Assembly (NCBI RefSeq): GCF_000020685.1 | Contig: NC_012526.1 | Coordinates: 1,838,001 to 1,902,000, forward strand | DNA from: Deinococcus deserti VCD115 | Lineage (GTDB): Bacteria; Deinococcota; Deinococci; Deinococcales; Deinococcaceae | Direction of reading: 5' to 3' | DNA: 64,000 bases | Shown: positions 31,570 to 41,264 of the stretch, in pieces | Numbering within the stretch: position 1 is the stretch's first letter | Layout of the letters: the number at the start of each line of letters is the position of its first letter | Notes under the pieces: model-generated | Told to the model about the DNA's origin: nothing | The model's input: only the letters and a program-made list of their open reading frames with translations | Databases searched by the model: none | Translations under genes and position numbers: made by a program

Positions 31570-31776
31570 GCGACGCTGTTCATTCTAGAAGTGCGGCCAG
31601 CCGCGACACATGGTTGCGTTCATTGTGTTCACGTTTGTGCATTGCGTCAGCAGATTTTGCCCTGCCAGACGGAAAAAACCCTTGATCCACCTGAGAAGCA
31701 GGAGTAAGGTATCAGACAACCGCAATTCAACTCCTGACCACTCGACTGGAGTGGACTGAGCTGCCCTGGAGGCAAC
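31570..31776. promoter_or_regulatory. Divergent kinase / tctC control region
   Basis: Holds TAGAAT at 31587-31582 (minus) for the kinase and the tctC ribosome site GGAGG near 31761. A cluster of TTCATT/GTTCAC/GTGCATT-like elements near 31617-31645 could be binding sites for the response regulator, which is inference from position. Confidence 0.4.
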
Positions 31777-32736
31777 ATGACGAACCTCAAGAAAACCGCC
31801 CTGACCCTGTGTGCCCTGCTGACCATTGCTCCTGCCGGCATGGCTCAGAACCTTTCCGGCCTGCGCATCATGGCTCCGGCCGCTCCCGGCGGTGGCTGGG
31901 ACCAAACCAGCCGCGCCATGCAGAGCGTTTTGCAGAACGAGGGCATCATCAAGCCCGTTCAGGTGTTCAACGTGCCCGGCGCCGGCGGCACCATCGGCCT
32001 GGCCCAGCTGGTCAACAGCAAGGGCGACGACAAGCTCCTGATGACCATGGGTCTGGTCATGGTTGGCGCCATCAAAACCAACAACAGCAAGGTGGACCTC
32101 TCCCGCGTGACCCCAATTGCCCGCCTGACCGGCGAGTACGAAGTGGTCGTGGTTCCAGCCAGCAGCCCCTTCAAGAACATGGACGACCTCGTGAAGGCCT
32201 GGAGGGCTGACCCCGGCAAGGTCTCGTTTGCTGGCGGCAGCGCCGGCGGCACCGACCACATCGTGGTGGGCCTGCTGGCCAAGGCCGCTGGCATAGACCC
32301 CAAGAAGATGAACTACGTGCCGTTCAGCGGCGGCGGTGAAGCGGTCGCGGCTCTGCTGGGCAACCAGGTCAGCGCTGGCGTCAGTGGCTACGGCGAGTTC
32401 GAGCAGCAGATCAAGGCCGGACGCCTGCGGGCCATCGGCATCAGCAGTGGCAAGCGTCAGGCCGGCATCAACGTGCCCACCTTCAAGGAACAGGGCCTGA
32501 ACGTTGAACTGGCCAACTGGCGCGGCATCGTGGCCCCTCCTGGCATCAATGCCAGCGACAAGGCCGCCCTGGTTGCCGCCCTGGACAAGGCCGTGAAGTC
32601 CAAGGAATGGCAGGACACCCTCAAAACCCGCAACTGGACCAACCTGTACATGAGCGGCAGCAAGTTTGACGTGTTCCTCAAGGTCGAGCAGAGCCGCATC
32701 AACGGTGTGCTCAAAGACATCGGCCTGATCAAGTAA
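31777..32736 (+). CDS. tctC: Tricarboxylate transporter substrate-binding protein
   Basis: Periplasmic binding protein of the tripartite tricarboxylate transporter (Bug/TctC family), 319 residues. The signal peptide ends around [59 protein letters not shown] and [10 protein letters not shown] are the conserved ligand-loop blocks. GGWDQ is the loop that coordinates the carboxylate through waters. First gene of tctCBA, with a clear Shine-Dalgarno, divergent from a citrate-type two-component system. The substrate could be citrate or another di/tricarboxylate. Confidence 0.95.
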   Translation: MTNLKKTALTLCALLTIAPAGMAQNLSGLRIMAPAAPGGGWDQTSRAMQSVLQNEGIIKPVQVFNVPGAGGTIGLAQLVNSKGDDKLLMTMGLVMVGAIKTNNSKVDLSRVTPIARLTGEYEVVVVPASSPFKNMDDLVKAWRADPGKVSFAGGSAGGTDHIVVGLLAKAAGIDPKKMNYVPFSGGGEAVAALLGNQVSAGVSGYGEFEQQIKAGRLRAIGISSGKRQAGINVPTFKEQGLNVELANWRGIVAPPGINASDKAALVAALDKAVKSKEWQDTLKTRNWTNLYMSGSKFDVFLKVEQSRINGVLKDIGLIK

Positions 32737-32815
32737 GCGCTACCCCGTCACTGGGGGCGGGAGTCAATCCCGCCCCCTTCGCCATGCACCATGTGCCCCT
32801 TATGCTGGAGATCCT

Positions 32816-33346
32816 ATGCCCGAACCTGTTCCACCCCCGTCCCCCAAGTTTTCCCGGCCCGCGCGCCGGCAGCTGAGCGTGCCAGATCTGGTGGTGGCCC
32901 TGGCCATCCTGGCGCTGGGCCTGACCGTGTGGTTGGGCGCACGCAGCATCACCACGGGGGCCAACGTGCAGGTCGGTCCTGGGGTGTTTCCGACGGTTGT
33001 GGGTGCACTGCTCACCGGGCTGGGCGCTCTGCTGACCCTGGGGGCATTGAGGGGTGACCGCGCCGAGCCGGCGACCGAGGAAGACACCGACCCCAACGCG
33101 CCGGTCAACCACATTTCCCCCCTGACGATCCTGGGCGGCTTTGCGCTGGGGACCGTGCTGCTGAACTCCCTGGGCTTTGTCATTGCCGGAGCCATCATGT
33201 TCACCAGCGTGGCCTGGGCTTTTGGTGAGCGCCGGCTGGGCATGGTGGTGACAGCAGCGCTGGTGCTGGCGCTGGTGACCTATCTGGTCTTTACACGCGG
33301 GCTGGGTCTGACACTGCCGCCAGGCATCCTGAAGGGCGTGCTGTAA
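32816..33346 (+). CDS. tctB: Tricarboxylate transporter small membrane subunit
   Basis: A 176-residue protein with four predicted membrane helices (about residues 24-42, 55-78, 100-122 and 130-160). The [13 protein letters not shown] and [20 protein letters not shown] blocks are typical of TctB. The N-terminus is Pro-rich, and the loop at about residues 80-100 is acidic. It directly abuts tctA, whose ATG follows the TAA with no gap. It forms the membrane complex with TctA. Confidence 0.92.
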   Translation: MPEPVPPPSPKFSRPARRQLSVPDLVVALAILALGLTVWLGARSITTGANVQVGPGVFPTVVGALLTGLGALLTLGALRGDRAEPATEEDTDPNAPVNHISPLTILGGFALGTVLLNSLGFVIAGAIMFTSVAWAFGERRLGMVVTAALVLALVTYLVFTRGLGLTLPPGILKGVL

Positions 33347-34867
33347 ATGGAAGCCATCACCTCCCTGCTGGCCGGCTTTGATACTGCCCTGACACCTATC
33401 AATCTGCTGTGGGCCCTGCTGGGCGTCACGCTGGGCACGCTGGTCGGCGTGCTGCCTGGTATCGGACCGGCACTGACGGTCGCGCTGCTGCTGCCGGTGA
33501 CCGCCAAACTGCCTCCGGTCAGTGCGTTCATCATGTTTGCGGGGATTTACTACGGCGGCATGTTCGGCGGCAGCACCACGTCCATCCTGCTGAACACCCC
33601 GGGCGAATCCAGTTCAATCATCACGGCGCTCGAAGGCAACAAGATGGCCCGGCGTGGACGCGCCGCCGCAGCGCTGGCCACGGCTGCCATCGGCTCTTTC
33701 GTGGCAGGGACCATCGGGACGCTGCTGCTGACTTTCGCTGCTCCGGCCGTCGCCGAGATTGCCCTTCAGATTCCTCCTGGCGCCAAGTTTGCAATTATTC
33801 TGCTGGCTTTCACGACCGTCAGTGCAACCTTTGCTGGCAGCCCCCTGCGGGGATTGATCAGTCTGGGCCTGGGTCTGTTCCTGGGGTTGGTGGGCACCGA
33901 CAACCAGTCGGGCGTGGCCCGCTTTGACCTGGGCTTCCCGGAACTGCTTGACGGCATTGACGTCGTGACTGTGGTGGTCGGTTTGTTCGCCATTGGAGAG
34001 ACCCTGTACGTGGCCTCCCGGTTCCGCAAGGGCAAGGCTGACGTGGTCCCGCTGACCAAGGGGGCACACATGAACCGCGAGGACTGGCGCCGCAGCTGGA
34101 AGCCGTGGCTGCGGGGCACCGCGCTGGGCTTTCCCTTCGGCGCACTGCCAGCCGGGGGCGCCGAGATTCCTACCTTCCTGTCCTACATGACGGAAAAGAA
34201 ACTCAGCAAGCACCCTGAGGAATTCGGCAAAGGCGCCATTGAAGGCGTGGCGGGACCAGAAGCGGCCAACAACGCTTCAGCCGCCGGTGTGCTGGTGCCG
34301 CTGCTGACCCTGGGCCTGCCCACGAGCGCCACGGCCGCCATCCTGCTGGCTGCCTTCCAGCAGTACGGTCTGCAACCCGGTCCGCTGCTGTTTGTCACCA
34401 GCCCGGATCTGGTGTGGGGCCTGATCGCCTCGCTGTACATCGGCAACGTCATGCTGCTGGTGCTTAACCTTCCGCTGGCGGGGGTCTGGGCCCGGCTGCT
34501 GCTGATCCCGCGGCCATTTCTGTACGCCGGCATCCTGGTGTTTGCCACGGTGGGCGTGTACAGCCTGAACAACAGCGTGTTCGATCTGGTGCTGCTGGGC
34601 CTGCTGGGTGTACTGGGCTACCTGATGCGCCGCTTTGACTTCCCGATCACGCCGGCCATTATCGGCATGATCCTGGGGCCAGCCGCAGAAAGTCAGTTCC
34701 GCACCGCTGTTCAGCAGACCAATGGAGACTACGCAGCGGTGTTCACGCAGCCCCTGACCCTGGCGCTGGTCATCATCACGCTGGCGGTCCTGATCATCCC
34801 GGCCCTGCTGCGCATGCGCCGTGCTCCGGCTGCCAGCACCAGTGGGCACACGGACGAAGTGGACTAA
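33347..34867 (+). CDS. tctA: Tricarboxylate transporter large membrane subunit
   Basis: A 506-residue integral membrane permease. The N-terminal [21 protein letters not shown] and the signature [20 protein letters not shown] are hallmark TctA motifs. The second half repeats the pattern ([33 protein letters not shown]). About 10-12 helices are predicted. It ends 12 bp before a perfect terminator hairpin, closing the tctCBA operon. Confidence 0.96.
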   Translation: MEAITSLLAGFDTALTPINLLWALLGVTLGTLVGVLPGIGPALTVALLLPVTAKLPPVSAFIMFAGIYYGGMFGGSTTSILLNTPGESSSIITALEGNKMARRGRAAAALATAAIGSFVAGTIGTLLLTFAAPAVAEIALQIPPGAKFAIILLAFTTVSATFAGSPLRGLISLGLGLFLGLVGTDNQSGVARFDLGFPELLDGIDVVTVVVGLFAIGETLYVASRFRKGKADVVPLTKGAHMNREDWRRSWKPWLRGTALGFPFGALPAGGAEIPTFLSYMTEKKLSKHPEEFGKGAIEGVAGPEAANNASAAGVLVPLLTLGLPTSATAAILLAAFQQYGLQPGPLLFVTSPDLVWGLIASLYIGNVMLLVLNLPLAGVWARLLLIPRPFLYAGILVFATVGVYSLNNSVFDLVLLGLLGVLGYLMRRFDFPITPAIIGMILGPAAESQFRTAVQQTNGDYAAVFTQPLTLALVIITLAVLIIPALLRMRRAPAASTSGHTDEVD

Positions 34868-34879
34868 ACAGAAGTACAA

Positions 34880-34916
34880 GCAGAGGCGGGAAGGCCTGAT
34901 GCCTTCCCGCCTCTGC
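34880..34916. terminator. Bidirectional terminator tctA / LiaR-like gene
   Basis: Perfect 16-bp stem (GCAGAGGCGGGAAGGC and complement) with a 5-nt loop, followed by TGTTTGTTCTC, between convergent operons. Confidence 0.9.
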
Positions 34917-34925
34917 TGTTTGTTC

Positions 34926-35576
34926 TCAGCCCTCGTCCAGTGTGGCGATGCCATGGCGCAGCGCATACAGCGCAGCCTGCGTGCGGCTCTCCAGGCCGAG
35001 CTTGCTCAGGAGGCGGCTGACATGGGTCTTGACGGTCGCCTCACTAACCCCCTGGTCCTGCGCGATGTCGCGGTTGCTGCATCCCCGGGCAATCAGCTGC
35101 AGCACGATGGTTTCCTTGGGGGTCAGGCTCTCGCGCATCTCAGGGCTGCGGAAGTCGCGCACCAGCCGCCTGGCGGCTTCGGGATGGAGGCGGACCTCAC
35201 CGCGTGCCGCGGCATGAATCGCGTCGGCCAGCGTGTCACTCGATGCGTCCTTGAGCATGTAGCTGATCGCGCCGGCCTCGATGGCGCCATTGACCTTGTG
35301 CTCCTCCAGGGTGCTGGTCAGCGCAATAACCTCGGTGTCGGGAAAGGCCCGGCGCAGCTGCCGGGTCGCCGCGATCCCGTCCATCACCGGCATCATCAGG
35401 TCCATCACGACCACGTCCGGGTGCAGGCGCCCGGCTTCCTGCAGGGCCTCCTCGCCGTTGGCAGCCTCCCCCACGACCTCGATGTCAGGATCCAGACCCA
35501 GGAAGAGTTTGAGGCCCTGGCGGACCACAGCGTGGTCGTCCACCAGCAGCACACGGACGGTTGAAGGGATGGTCAT
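34926..35576 (-). CDS. NarL/LiaR-type response regulator
   Basis: A 216-residue regulator. The receiver has Asp59 in [13 protein letters not shown], acidic DD at 13-14 and Lys109 in YMLKDAS. The C-terminal LuxR-type helix-turn-helix is [22 protein letters not shown], then [19 protein letters not shown]. Last gene of a three-gene operon with a sensor kinase and a LiaF-like protein, overlapping the latter by 4 nt. Similar LiaFSR systems answer cell-envelope stress. The actual signal here is unknown. Confidence 0.93.
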   Translation of the reverse strand: MTIPSTVRVLLVDDHAVVRQGLKLFLGLDPDIEVVGEAANGEEALQEAGRLHPDVVVMDLMMPVMDGIAATRQLRRAFPDTEVIALTSTLEEHKVNGAIEAGAISYMLKDASSDTLADAIHAAARGEVRLHPEAARRLVRDFRSPEMRESLTPKETIVLQLIARGCSNRDIAQDQGVSEATVKTHVSRLLSKLGLESRTQAALYALRHGIATLDEG

Positions 35577-36601
35577 GGGGTTTCCTCCAGGGTGAAGTTC
35601 TGGCTGGGCGCATCGACAAACACGTCCAGCTGAGGGGCAACGGGCTGGGGCAGGCCGGGGAGCCGCAGCAGGGTCTCACGGTCGGTGAATCTCACGCGCA
35701 GCGCAAGGGTGCGGGGCACCCGCAGGGTCACGTCTCCGGTCTGCGTCCGCAGGTCCAGGTTGCCAATCGTGCCTGGACGCGCGGTCACGATGATGTCTCC
35801 CGAGGCGGTGGTCACGCTGGCCCGCGCCGAGTGGCGAGGCAGGGTCAGACGCACCTGACCACTGCCACTTCCTACACTCAGGGCTTCCAGCTGCGCCCCG
35901 CGCAGATCCAGCGCCATGTGTCCCCTGACGGTATTGGCCCGCAGCGCCTCAGGGCCGGCACCGCCGGGGGCCACCACCCGGATGTGCCCACCCGACGTGA
36001 CCAGCGCCAGAGGACCTGCTGCCCGCGCCGGCAGCGTGACATTCAGGTGGCCTCCCAGGGAACGGGCACTCAGGGCCCGCACACGCAGTGGCCGCAGGTC
36101 CAGGGTCTGGTCCCCGCCCGCCGTGCGGGCAACCAGGGTCAGCGGAATGCGGGGGGTCAGGGACGCCTGCAGGCGATGTTGCAAAGGGCGTGGGCTGGTC
36201 ACCACCACACCGTCCTGGTCCAGCGGCTGCACGTTGAGCCGGATTGTGGCGTCCAGGGTGTGGCCCTGCCGGTCTACCCTCAGATTGACTGGATTCCGCG
36301 CACGGTGGGTGGCCTGTCCCCACAGCACGTCGCCGCTCCGAGCAGGCAGAGCAAGAAGGTGAAGGTCACCGCGGTCTCCTTCAAAGCGCAGGGTGGCGCT
36401 GGCGGCCATGTCAAGCGGCAGGGGGCCGTCCAGCGGAACGGCCAGCGGCGTGGTCACGGTTCCCAGGCCAGGGGTGGGGGAAAACGATACACCCTGCCAC
36501 GCGATCAGACTGCCGCCCGCCAGCAGCAGCAGGCCCAGGGCCATGCGGCCCAGCACCGGAAGCAGCGGACGGGAGGGCGGAGCCGCCGAGGGAACACTCA
36601 T
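35573..36601 (-). CDS. LiaF-like / DUF4097-type membrane-anchored protein
   Basis: A 342-residue protein. It has one N-terminal TM (about residues 19-38, LGLLLLAGGSLIAWQGV). A long beta-rich repeat region follows, with units such as LGGHLNVTLP, TSGGHIRVVAPG, GSGSGQVRLTLP, TASGDIIVTA and TQTGDVTLRVP, that is, a DUF4097-like beta-solenoid at about residues 170-310. It lies between the kinase and the regulator with 4-nt overlaps on both sides, the position of LiaF, an inhibitor of LiaS in Firmicutes. It may report envelope state to the kinase. The family name is provisional. Confidence 0.75.
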   Translation of the reverse strand: MSVPSAAPPSRPLLPVLGRMALGLLLLAGGSLIAWQGVSFSPTPGLGTVTTPLAVPLDGPLPLDMAASATLRFEGDRGDLHLLALPARSGDVLWGQATHRARNPVNLRVDRQGHTLDATIRLNVQPLDQDGVVVTSPRPLQHRLQASLTPRIPLTLVARTAGGDQTLDLRPLRVRALSARSLGGHLNVTLPARAAGPLALVTSGGHIRVVAPGGAGPEALRANTVRGHMALDLRGAQLEALSVGSGSGQVRLTLPRHSARASVTTASGDIIVTARPGTIGNLDLRTQTGDVTLRVPRTLALRVRFTDRETLLRLPGLPQPVAPQLDVFVDAPSQNFTLEETP

Positions 36602-38325
36602 GCGTGCGCCTCCTCGCGCTGAAGAGGAGCCGCCGAAGCAGCCGGAATCCGCAGGGTGACGATGGTGCCTTCGCCTGGTGCACTCTGCACGTCCAGCGTG
36701 CCGCCGGCTCCAGCGGCCCGCTCACGCATGCTGCGCTGTCCCAGGGTGCCGCGCCCCTGCGACGCAGGGTCAAAGCCCCGCCCGTCATCGCGCACGCTGA
36801 CTGTGACCACCCCCAACGACTCGTGCACACACAACCAGACCTGGGTGGCCCGGGCATGTTTCACCACGTTATGCAGGGCTTCCTGAGCTACCCGGTAGGC
36901 GGCGGCCTGAGCATCCGGTGTGAGGTGTGGCTCGGCGCGCAGCTCGGCATGAACCCGCAGGCCGTGGCGGGCCTCCAGGGCATGCGCGTGCTGGGTCAGG
37001 GCCGCGATCAGCCCGCCTTCCTCCAGGGCGTCGGGGCGCAGGCTGAACAGCAGTGCCTTCATCTCGCTGACACCGCCCTCGGCCAACCGGATGGTGTAAT
37101 CCAGGCTCTCGCGGGCCCGCCCTGGGTCGCGGTCCAGGGTGGCGCGCGCCGTCTTGGCCCCCAGGGTAATGCCGTACAGCGCCTGGGCCACGCTGTCATG
37201 CAGTTCACGGGCCAGCCGGGCACGTTCCTGCTCCCCGGCCCGCGCGCCGGCCCGTTCGATCAGCTGTGAGGCATGCAGCGCTGTTCCAGCGTGATCGGCA
37301 ATGCTCAGCAGGAAGGCCAGTTCCTCTGCCCCGGGCCGTGTGCCACCCTGATACACGGCCCGCAGGGTCCCGCCGTCCAGCGTGCCCGCCGAGGGAGGCA
37401 GCGTGACGGGAAGCGTAACCAGCGTGGCCCCATCTGCCGTCACCTGCACGTTGGCCTCACCGGGTACGGGCGTGCGCTCTGGCAGCCCGCTCAGCGCCGG
37501 ATGGCCCTCGCCGCTGGTGGCGTGCGGCGTACCGTCCGGCGCGACCAGAGCCACCGACCGCGCGGTGCTGGCTGTCCAGGCCTGCGTGGCCAGATCAGTC
37601 AGGGTCACGCCCAGATCGTCGCCCAGCGCCACCCGGCCTGCGGCGCGGCGCAGCGCCACCACCTCGCGCCGGGCCGCCTCATCCCGGCGGTCGGGGGCCA
37701 GCAAGCCCAGCGTCAGGCGGGTCCAGAGCCGCCCCATGAGGTTCAGCACGCCACCCAGAACCAGGGCACTGCCCGCACCGGTCAGGATCAGCCCGACCAC
37801 GACGCTTTCATCGGGAACCAGGGTCCATTCGCGCCAGACCACCGGGGGTGCCCCGGGGCTCAGGACCCATAGTGGAGCGCTGAGCCCCGCAATCATCACC
37901 GCCAGCAGCGCCACCAGCACCATCCAGCACATCGCAGCCAGTGGCAGCTGCACGACGTGAAAAAGCAGTGCACGGTAGGTTGAAGGGTCCGCCAGGGTAT
38001 CGCGCAGCCAGGGCAGAACCCCCCGGTAGGCGCGTGGCAGGTGCGTGCGCTCAAAACTCACACCCAGCAGGCCGGCCAGCACCCGCTGCACGTCCGCCAG
38101 GGCCCCCACCAGCCACAAGGCCCCCAGCAGCAGAGGCGCGCCGACCAGCAGCGGCAGGGTCAATACCCCACCGACCACACCACCCGTCAGCAGGACGGCC
38201 ACCAGCCCGCCGGCCGGGAGGGCCAGCAGCACGTACAGTGCCACGCGGTAGGTGCGGGGGCTGAGCAGGTCTGCCGCCAGGCCTTCCTGCCCACCGCGCT
38301 TTCCTGCCCTCATGCCGTCCATCAT
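36598..38325 (-). CDS. LiaS/NarX-type sensor histidine kinase
   Basis: A 575-residue kinase. It has four to six membrane spans in the first about 210 residues (a multi-pass sensor domain), then a GAF-like region (about 230-350). The HisKA_3 dimerisation box is ARLARELHDSVAQALYGITL, with the phosphoacceptor His near residue 372. The ATPase has VAQEALHNVVKHA and VRDDGRGFDP. The start at 38325 is supported by TAGGCT 6 nt upstream. It heads the operon of kinase, LiaF-like protein and regulator. The sensor domain lacks a large extracytoplasmic part, typical of intramembrane-sensing kinases. Confidence 0.92.
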   Translation of the reverse strand: MMDGMRAGKRGGQEGLAADLLSPRTYRVALYVLLALPAGGLVAVLLTGGVVGGVLTLPLLVGAPLLLGALWLVGALADVQRVLAGLLGVSFERTHLPRAYRGVLPWLRDTLADPSTYRALLFHVVQLPLAAMCWMVLVALLAVMIAGLSAPLWVLSPGAPPVVWREWTLVPDESVVVGLILTGAGSALVLGGVLNLMGRLWTRLTLGLLAPDRRDEAARREVVALRRAAGRVALGDDLGVTLTDLATQAWTASTARSVALVAPDGTPHATSGEGHPALSGLPERTPVPGEANVQVTADGATLVTLPVTLPPSAGTLDGGTLRAVYQGGTRPGAEELAFLLSIADHAGTALHASQLIERAGARAGEQERARLARELHDSVAQALYGITLGAKTARATLDRDPGRARESLDYTIRLAEGGVSEMKALLFSLRPDALEEGGLIAALTQHAHALEARHGLRVHAELRAEPHLTPDAQAAAYRVAQEALHNVVKHARATQVWLCVHESLGVVTVSVRDDGRGFDPASQGRGTLGQRSMRERAAGAGGTLDVQSAPGEGTIVTLRIPAASAAPLQREEAHA

Positions 38326-38331
38326 GAAGCC

Positions 38332-38337
38332 AGCCTA
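38332..38337 (-). promoter_or_regulatory. Leaderless -10 element TAGGCT for the Lia-like operon
   Basis: TAGGCT on the minus strand, 6 nt before the ATG at 38325. Confidence 0.55.
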
Positions 38338-38407
38338 GCGGGCACGGAAGCCGGGCACGTCCAACGAAAGGGTGAAGGAACGACTCCAGGGCCCACCCCG
38401 TTGCTCT

Positions 38408-39103
38408 TCAGCGTGGCTGGGTGGGCAGCCAGCGTGGAGACCATCTGAGACTCCCCTCTTCCTGCGGCTCAGGAGCGGCCTCAGCCTGGCATGGTGGTTG
38501 AACTTCACCCCGCTCGGCCAGGGGCCACAGGCTCAGGACTGCACGCCCGGCAATGTCGTTGCGCTTCACCACACCAAACATGCGGCTGTCCAGGCTGCCG
38601 CCGGCGCTGCGGTTGTCACCGATCACGAAGTAGTGTCCGGGGGCCACAGTCACGGGGGCCGTGTTGGCGAAGTTCGAGGTCACGTCGTGGCAGCTCTTTG
38701 CCCAGTAGCCCAGTGTGCGCGGCTCGGACTCCGGGCGACCGTTCACATACAGCTTTCACGCCCGCACCTGCACGCGGTCGCCAGGCACGCCGACCACTCG
38801 CTTGACGAGGTAAGGCCGGTACGCCCAGGGCAGCCGCACCCCACGGTAGTCCCGTTTCCACTCATAGACGGCGCCGCGCGGCGGCTTGAAGACGACCACG
38901 TCACCACGCTGGTAAGCGCCCAGACCCAGCTGACGCGCCCAGCCTTCGGCCTTGGGAATCAAAAGCAGTTCCCCGTGGCGTAGACCCGGAAGCATGCTGA
39001 CACCGTCCACATTGACTGCCGTTGCCCCAAACTGGGTGAACAGCAGCGCGACCGTTACCGGGGAAAGCCACTCGCGCCACAGCTGCCTCAACTGGCCCTT
39101 CAT
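38408..39103 (-). pseudogene. lepB: Signal peptidase I interrupted by an in-frame TGA
   Basis: Type I signal peptidase in two halves of the same reading frame. The first half (39103-38756, 115 codons) has an N-terminal TM, the catalytic Ser36 in VDGVSMLPGL and the general-base Lys101 in YLVKRVVGVPGD. It stops at TGA (38758-38756) after VQVRA. The next codons read KLYVNGRPESE and carry on to the conserved GHYFVIGDNRSAGGSLDSRMFG block, ending at 38408. A Gly (GGA) is expected at the TGA, so one substitution explains it. The full frame is 231 codons, normal for the family. The options are a recent nonsense pseudogene, readthrough or a sequence error. It is coupled to the upstream gene by a 4-nt overlap. 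Other lepB copies are likely elsewhere. Confidence 0.85.
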
Positions 39104-39429
39104 GGCTGCGCCTCCTGTGTCACGGGGGCTGGGGCTGTACTGCTCTGGACCGCGTAAGCCGCGCCGCCCAGCGCGAGGCCTATCAGCCCCACGCGAAGTG
39201 CCCTGCCCAGGGTATGCACCTGAACCAATCTCCAGGCGGCTGGCCAGACCGGTCCAGCTTCCTTCAGCGCCTGAGCCCAGGCTTCGGCTTCACTCCGGCC
39301 CTGCAACCGGGCGTCCAGCATGGCCTGATGCAGATGACCCAGCAGTTCTGCGCGTACCTGCCGCGCGACACGCGGCGGAAGCAGGCGGGTCACGCCGCGC
39401 AGGTAGCGCTCCACCTCGGGCCGGATCAC
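39100..39429 (-). CDS. HAAS/permease-prefix-like small membrane protein
   Basis: A 109-residue protein. The N-terminal about 70 residues (EVERYLRGVTRLLPPRVARQVRAELLGHL, then EAEAWAQALKEAG) form the helical domain seen next to PadR regulators (DUF1700/HAAS or permease-prefix type). One TM follows at about residues 78-97. GTG start: 39429 gives a 4-nt GTGA overlap with the PadR stop, and a second GTG lies at 39432. It ends overlapping the lepB start. It may pass a membrane signal to PadR. Confidence 0.75.
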   Translation of the reverse strand: MIRPEVERYLRGVTRLLPPRVARQVRAELLGHLHQAMLDARLQGRSEAEAWAQALKEAGPVWPAAWRLVQVHTLGRALRVGLIGLALGGAAYAVQSSTAPAPVTQEAQP

Positions 39430-39743
39430 CACAACCTCCGCAGGGCGCCGTCAAACGCCCGGTATCCGTCACGCCGACGGTCGAGTTCCTGCCGCCCAGC
39501 TACAGTCAGGGTATAGGTCCGCACTGGAGGACCTCCGCGTGCAGGCAGGGTTTCGGCCGCCTGAAGGTACCCGGCCCGCTCCAGGCGGTGCAGCGCCGGG
39601 TACAGGCTGCCGGCATTGAGACGGATCTCGCCCTGCGTCAGCGCGTCCACCCGCTTGGCGATGTCCTGACCGTAGCCCCCTTCCCGTTCCAGCACACTCA
39701 GCAGGATCAGGTCAAGGTTTCCTTTGAGCAGATTGACGTCCAT
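39426..39743 (-). CDS. PadR family transcriptional regulator
   Basis: A 105-residue PadR protein. MDVNLLKGNLDLILLSVLEREGGYGQDIAKRV is the canonical PadR opening, NAGSLYPALHRLERAGYL the recognition region, and RTYTLTVAGRQELD the wing. It heads the operon padR, HAAS-like, lepB. Two 13-bp direct repeats immediately upstream probably form its operator. The gene is unrelated in detail to the other PadR at 13.5 kb. Confidence 0.9.
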   Translation of the reverse strand: MDVNLLKGNLDLILLSVLEREGGYGQDIAKRVDALTQGEIRLNAGSLYPALHRLERAGYLQAAETLPARGGPPVRTYTLTVAGRQELDRRRDGYRAFDGALRRLW

Positions 39744-39769
39744 TCGGTATCAGTATCCGATATCAGTAT
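39744..39769. promoter_or_regulatory. Tandem 13-bp repeats upstream of padR
   Basis: TCGGTATCAGTAT (39744-39756) is followed at once by CCGATATCAGTAT (39757-39769), two differences in 13. They touch the padR start region and cover the likely -10 (GATACT on the minus strand). Probable autoregulatory site. Confidence 0.6.
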
Positions 39770-39993
39770 GTGAGCATGGTGGAGCCGGAAGCAGGCCGTT
39801 ACAGGGAGCAGACAGGTCGTGCAGGTCGGTGACTCTCTCGCACTCAGGACGAAAACTCTGCCGCCTGACATTCAGCAGTCCCGACGCTCCGCCCGTCAGG
39901 TCGGCAGAACTTCCCACCCCGTGGACGAAGCTCTGGCTGAATGAAGCCCGGGCACCGCTTTGCCTTTCCGGACAAGACCGCGCTGTCCTTCGA

Positions 39994-40466
<473 letters not shown>

Positions 40467-40470
<4 letters not shown>

Positions 40471-40919
40471 TCGCCCGGCAGTCTAGCGTTCCTGCCTCCT
40501 CCCAGGATGTGCAGGACGTCGTCGGGCAGGCGGGACGGCCGGTAGGTCTTGTCGGTCGCGATGTGGCGCGTCTCGCCGGAGGCTACGAGTTCCTCGCCCC
40601 GGCGCAGTTCGTACAGAAAAGTCATGGTGCGCGAACGCAGGCTGCCCAGGCGGGTGCTGAGGATCAGGGTATCGCCATAACGCGCCGCGCGGCGGTACTC
40701 GACATTCAGGCCCGAGAGCATCAGGTAAAAGCCCCGGGCCTCCACCTCGGTGTAGGGCAGCCCCAGCGTTTCCATCAGGTCGGTGCGGCCCACTTCGAAC
40801 CACACCGGGTAGGTGGCGTGATGCACCACGCCCATGGCGTCAGTCTCGGCGTAACGGACCCGGATGATGCTCTCGCCGGTGACGTCCACCCTGCTTCCGT
40901 CACTCAGGGCCGCGCTCAC
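40467..40919 (-). CDS. Hotdog-fold acyl-CoA thioesterase (YbgC/FadM type)
   Basis: A 150-residue 4-hydroxybenzoyl-CoA thioesterase-like protein. [31 protein letters not shown] holds the catalytic Asp and the helix of the hotdog fold. [17 protein letters not shown] is the substrate-tunnel strand. It overlaps rbfA by 4 nt upstream and the Nudix gene by 4 nt downstream. Probable role: hydrolysis of short or aromatic acyl-CoA. The substrate cannot be deduced. Confidence 0.9.
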
Positions 40920-41203
40920 AGCCGGGCGTCCTCCAGGGCGCGGAATTCCAGGGTGGGCGTGCGGCGCATCTTGACCTGCGCGCCGATCTCACGCTGCAGG
41001 TGGCCGCGTGCGCGGTTGAGCGCGTCGAGCAGCCCTGGCATGTCACTGGTCAGGGCACTGACGTACACGCGCGCCAGAGTGTAATCGGCCGTCACGGTCA
41101 CCCGCTCGACGGTCACGATCATGGGCACGCGCGGGTCGCGGAGTTCGGCAATCGCTTCGCTGAGCACGCGGGTCAGCTGGGCCTGCACCTGCTCGGGTTT
41201 CAT
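40916..41203 (-). CDS. rbfA: Ribosome-binding factor A
   Basis: A 95-residue KH-fold assembly factor for the 30S subunit that acts on the 16S rRNA 5' end. [45 protein letters not shown] and MRRTPTLEF are family blocks. It starts at ATG 41203 with a GGCAGG-like ribosome site (an upstream GTG at 41221 is less likely). Usually found by infB/truB, but here it heads an operon with a thioesterase and a Nudix protein. Confidence 0.92.
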   Translation of the reverse strand: MKPEQVQAQLTRVLSEAIAELRDPRVPMIVTVERVTVTADYTLARVYVSALTSDMPGLLDALNRARGHLQREIGAQVKMRRTPTLEFRALEDARL

Positions 41204-41264
41204 GCTGGACCTGCCAGGCACACGGCGGGAAGGGAGAACTTCATCCTGGTATGGTAGCCCGGCA

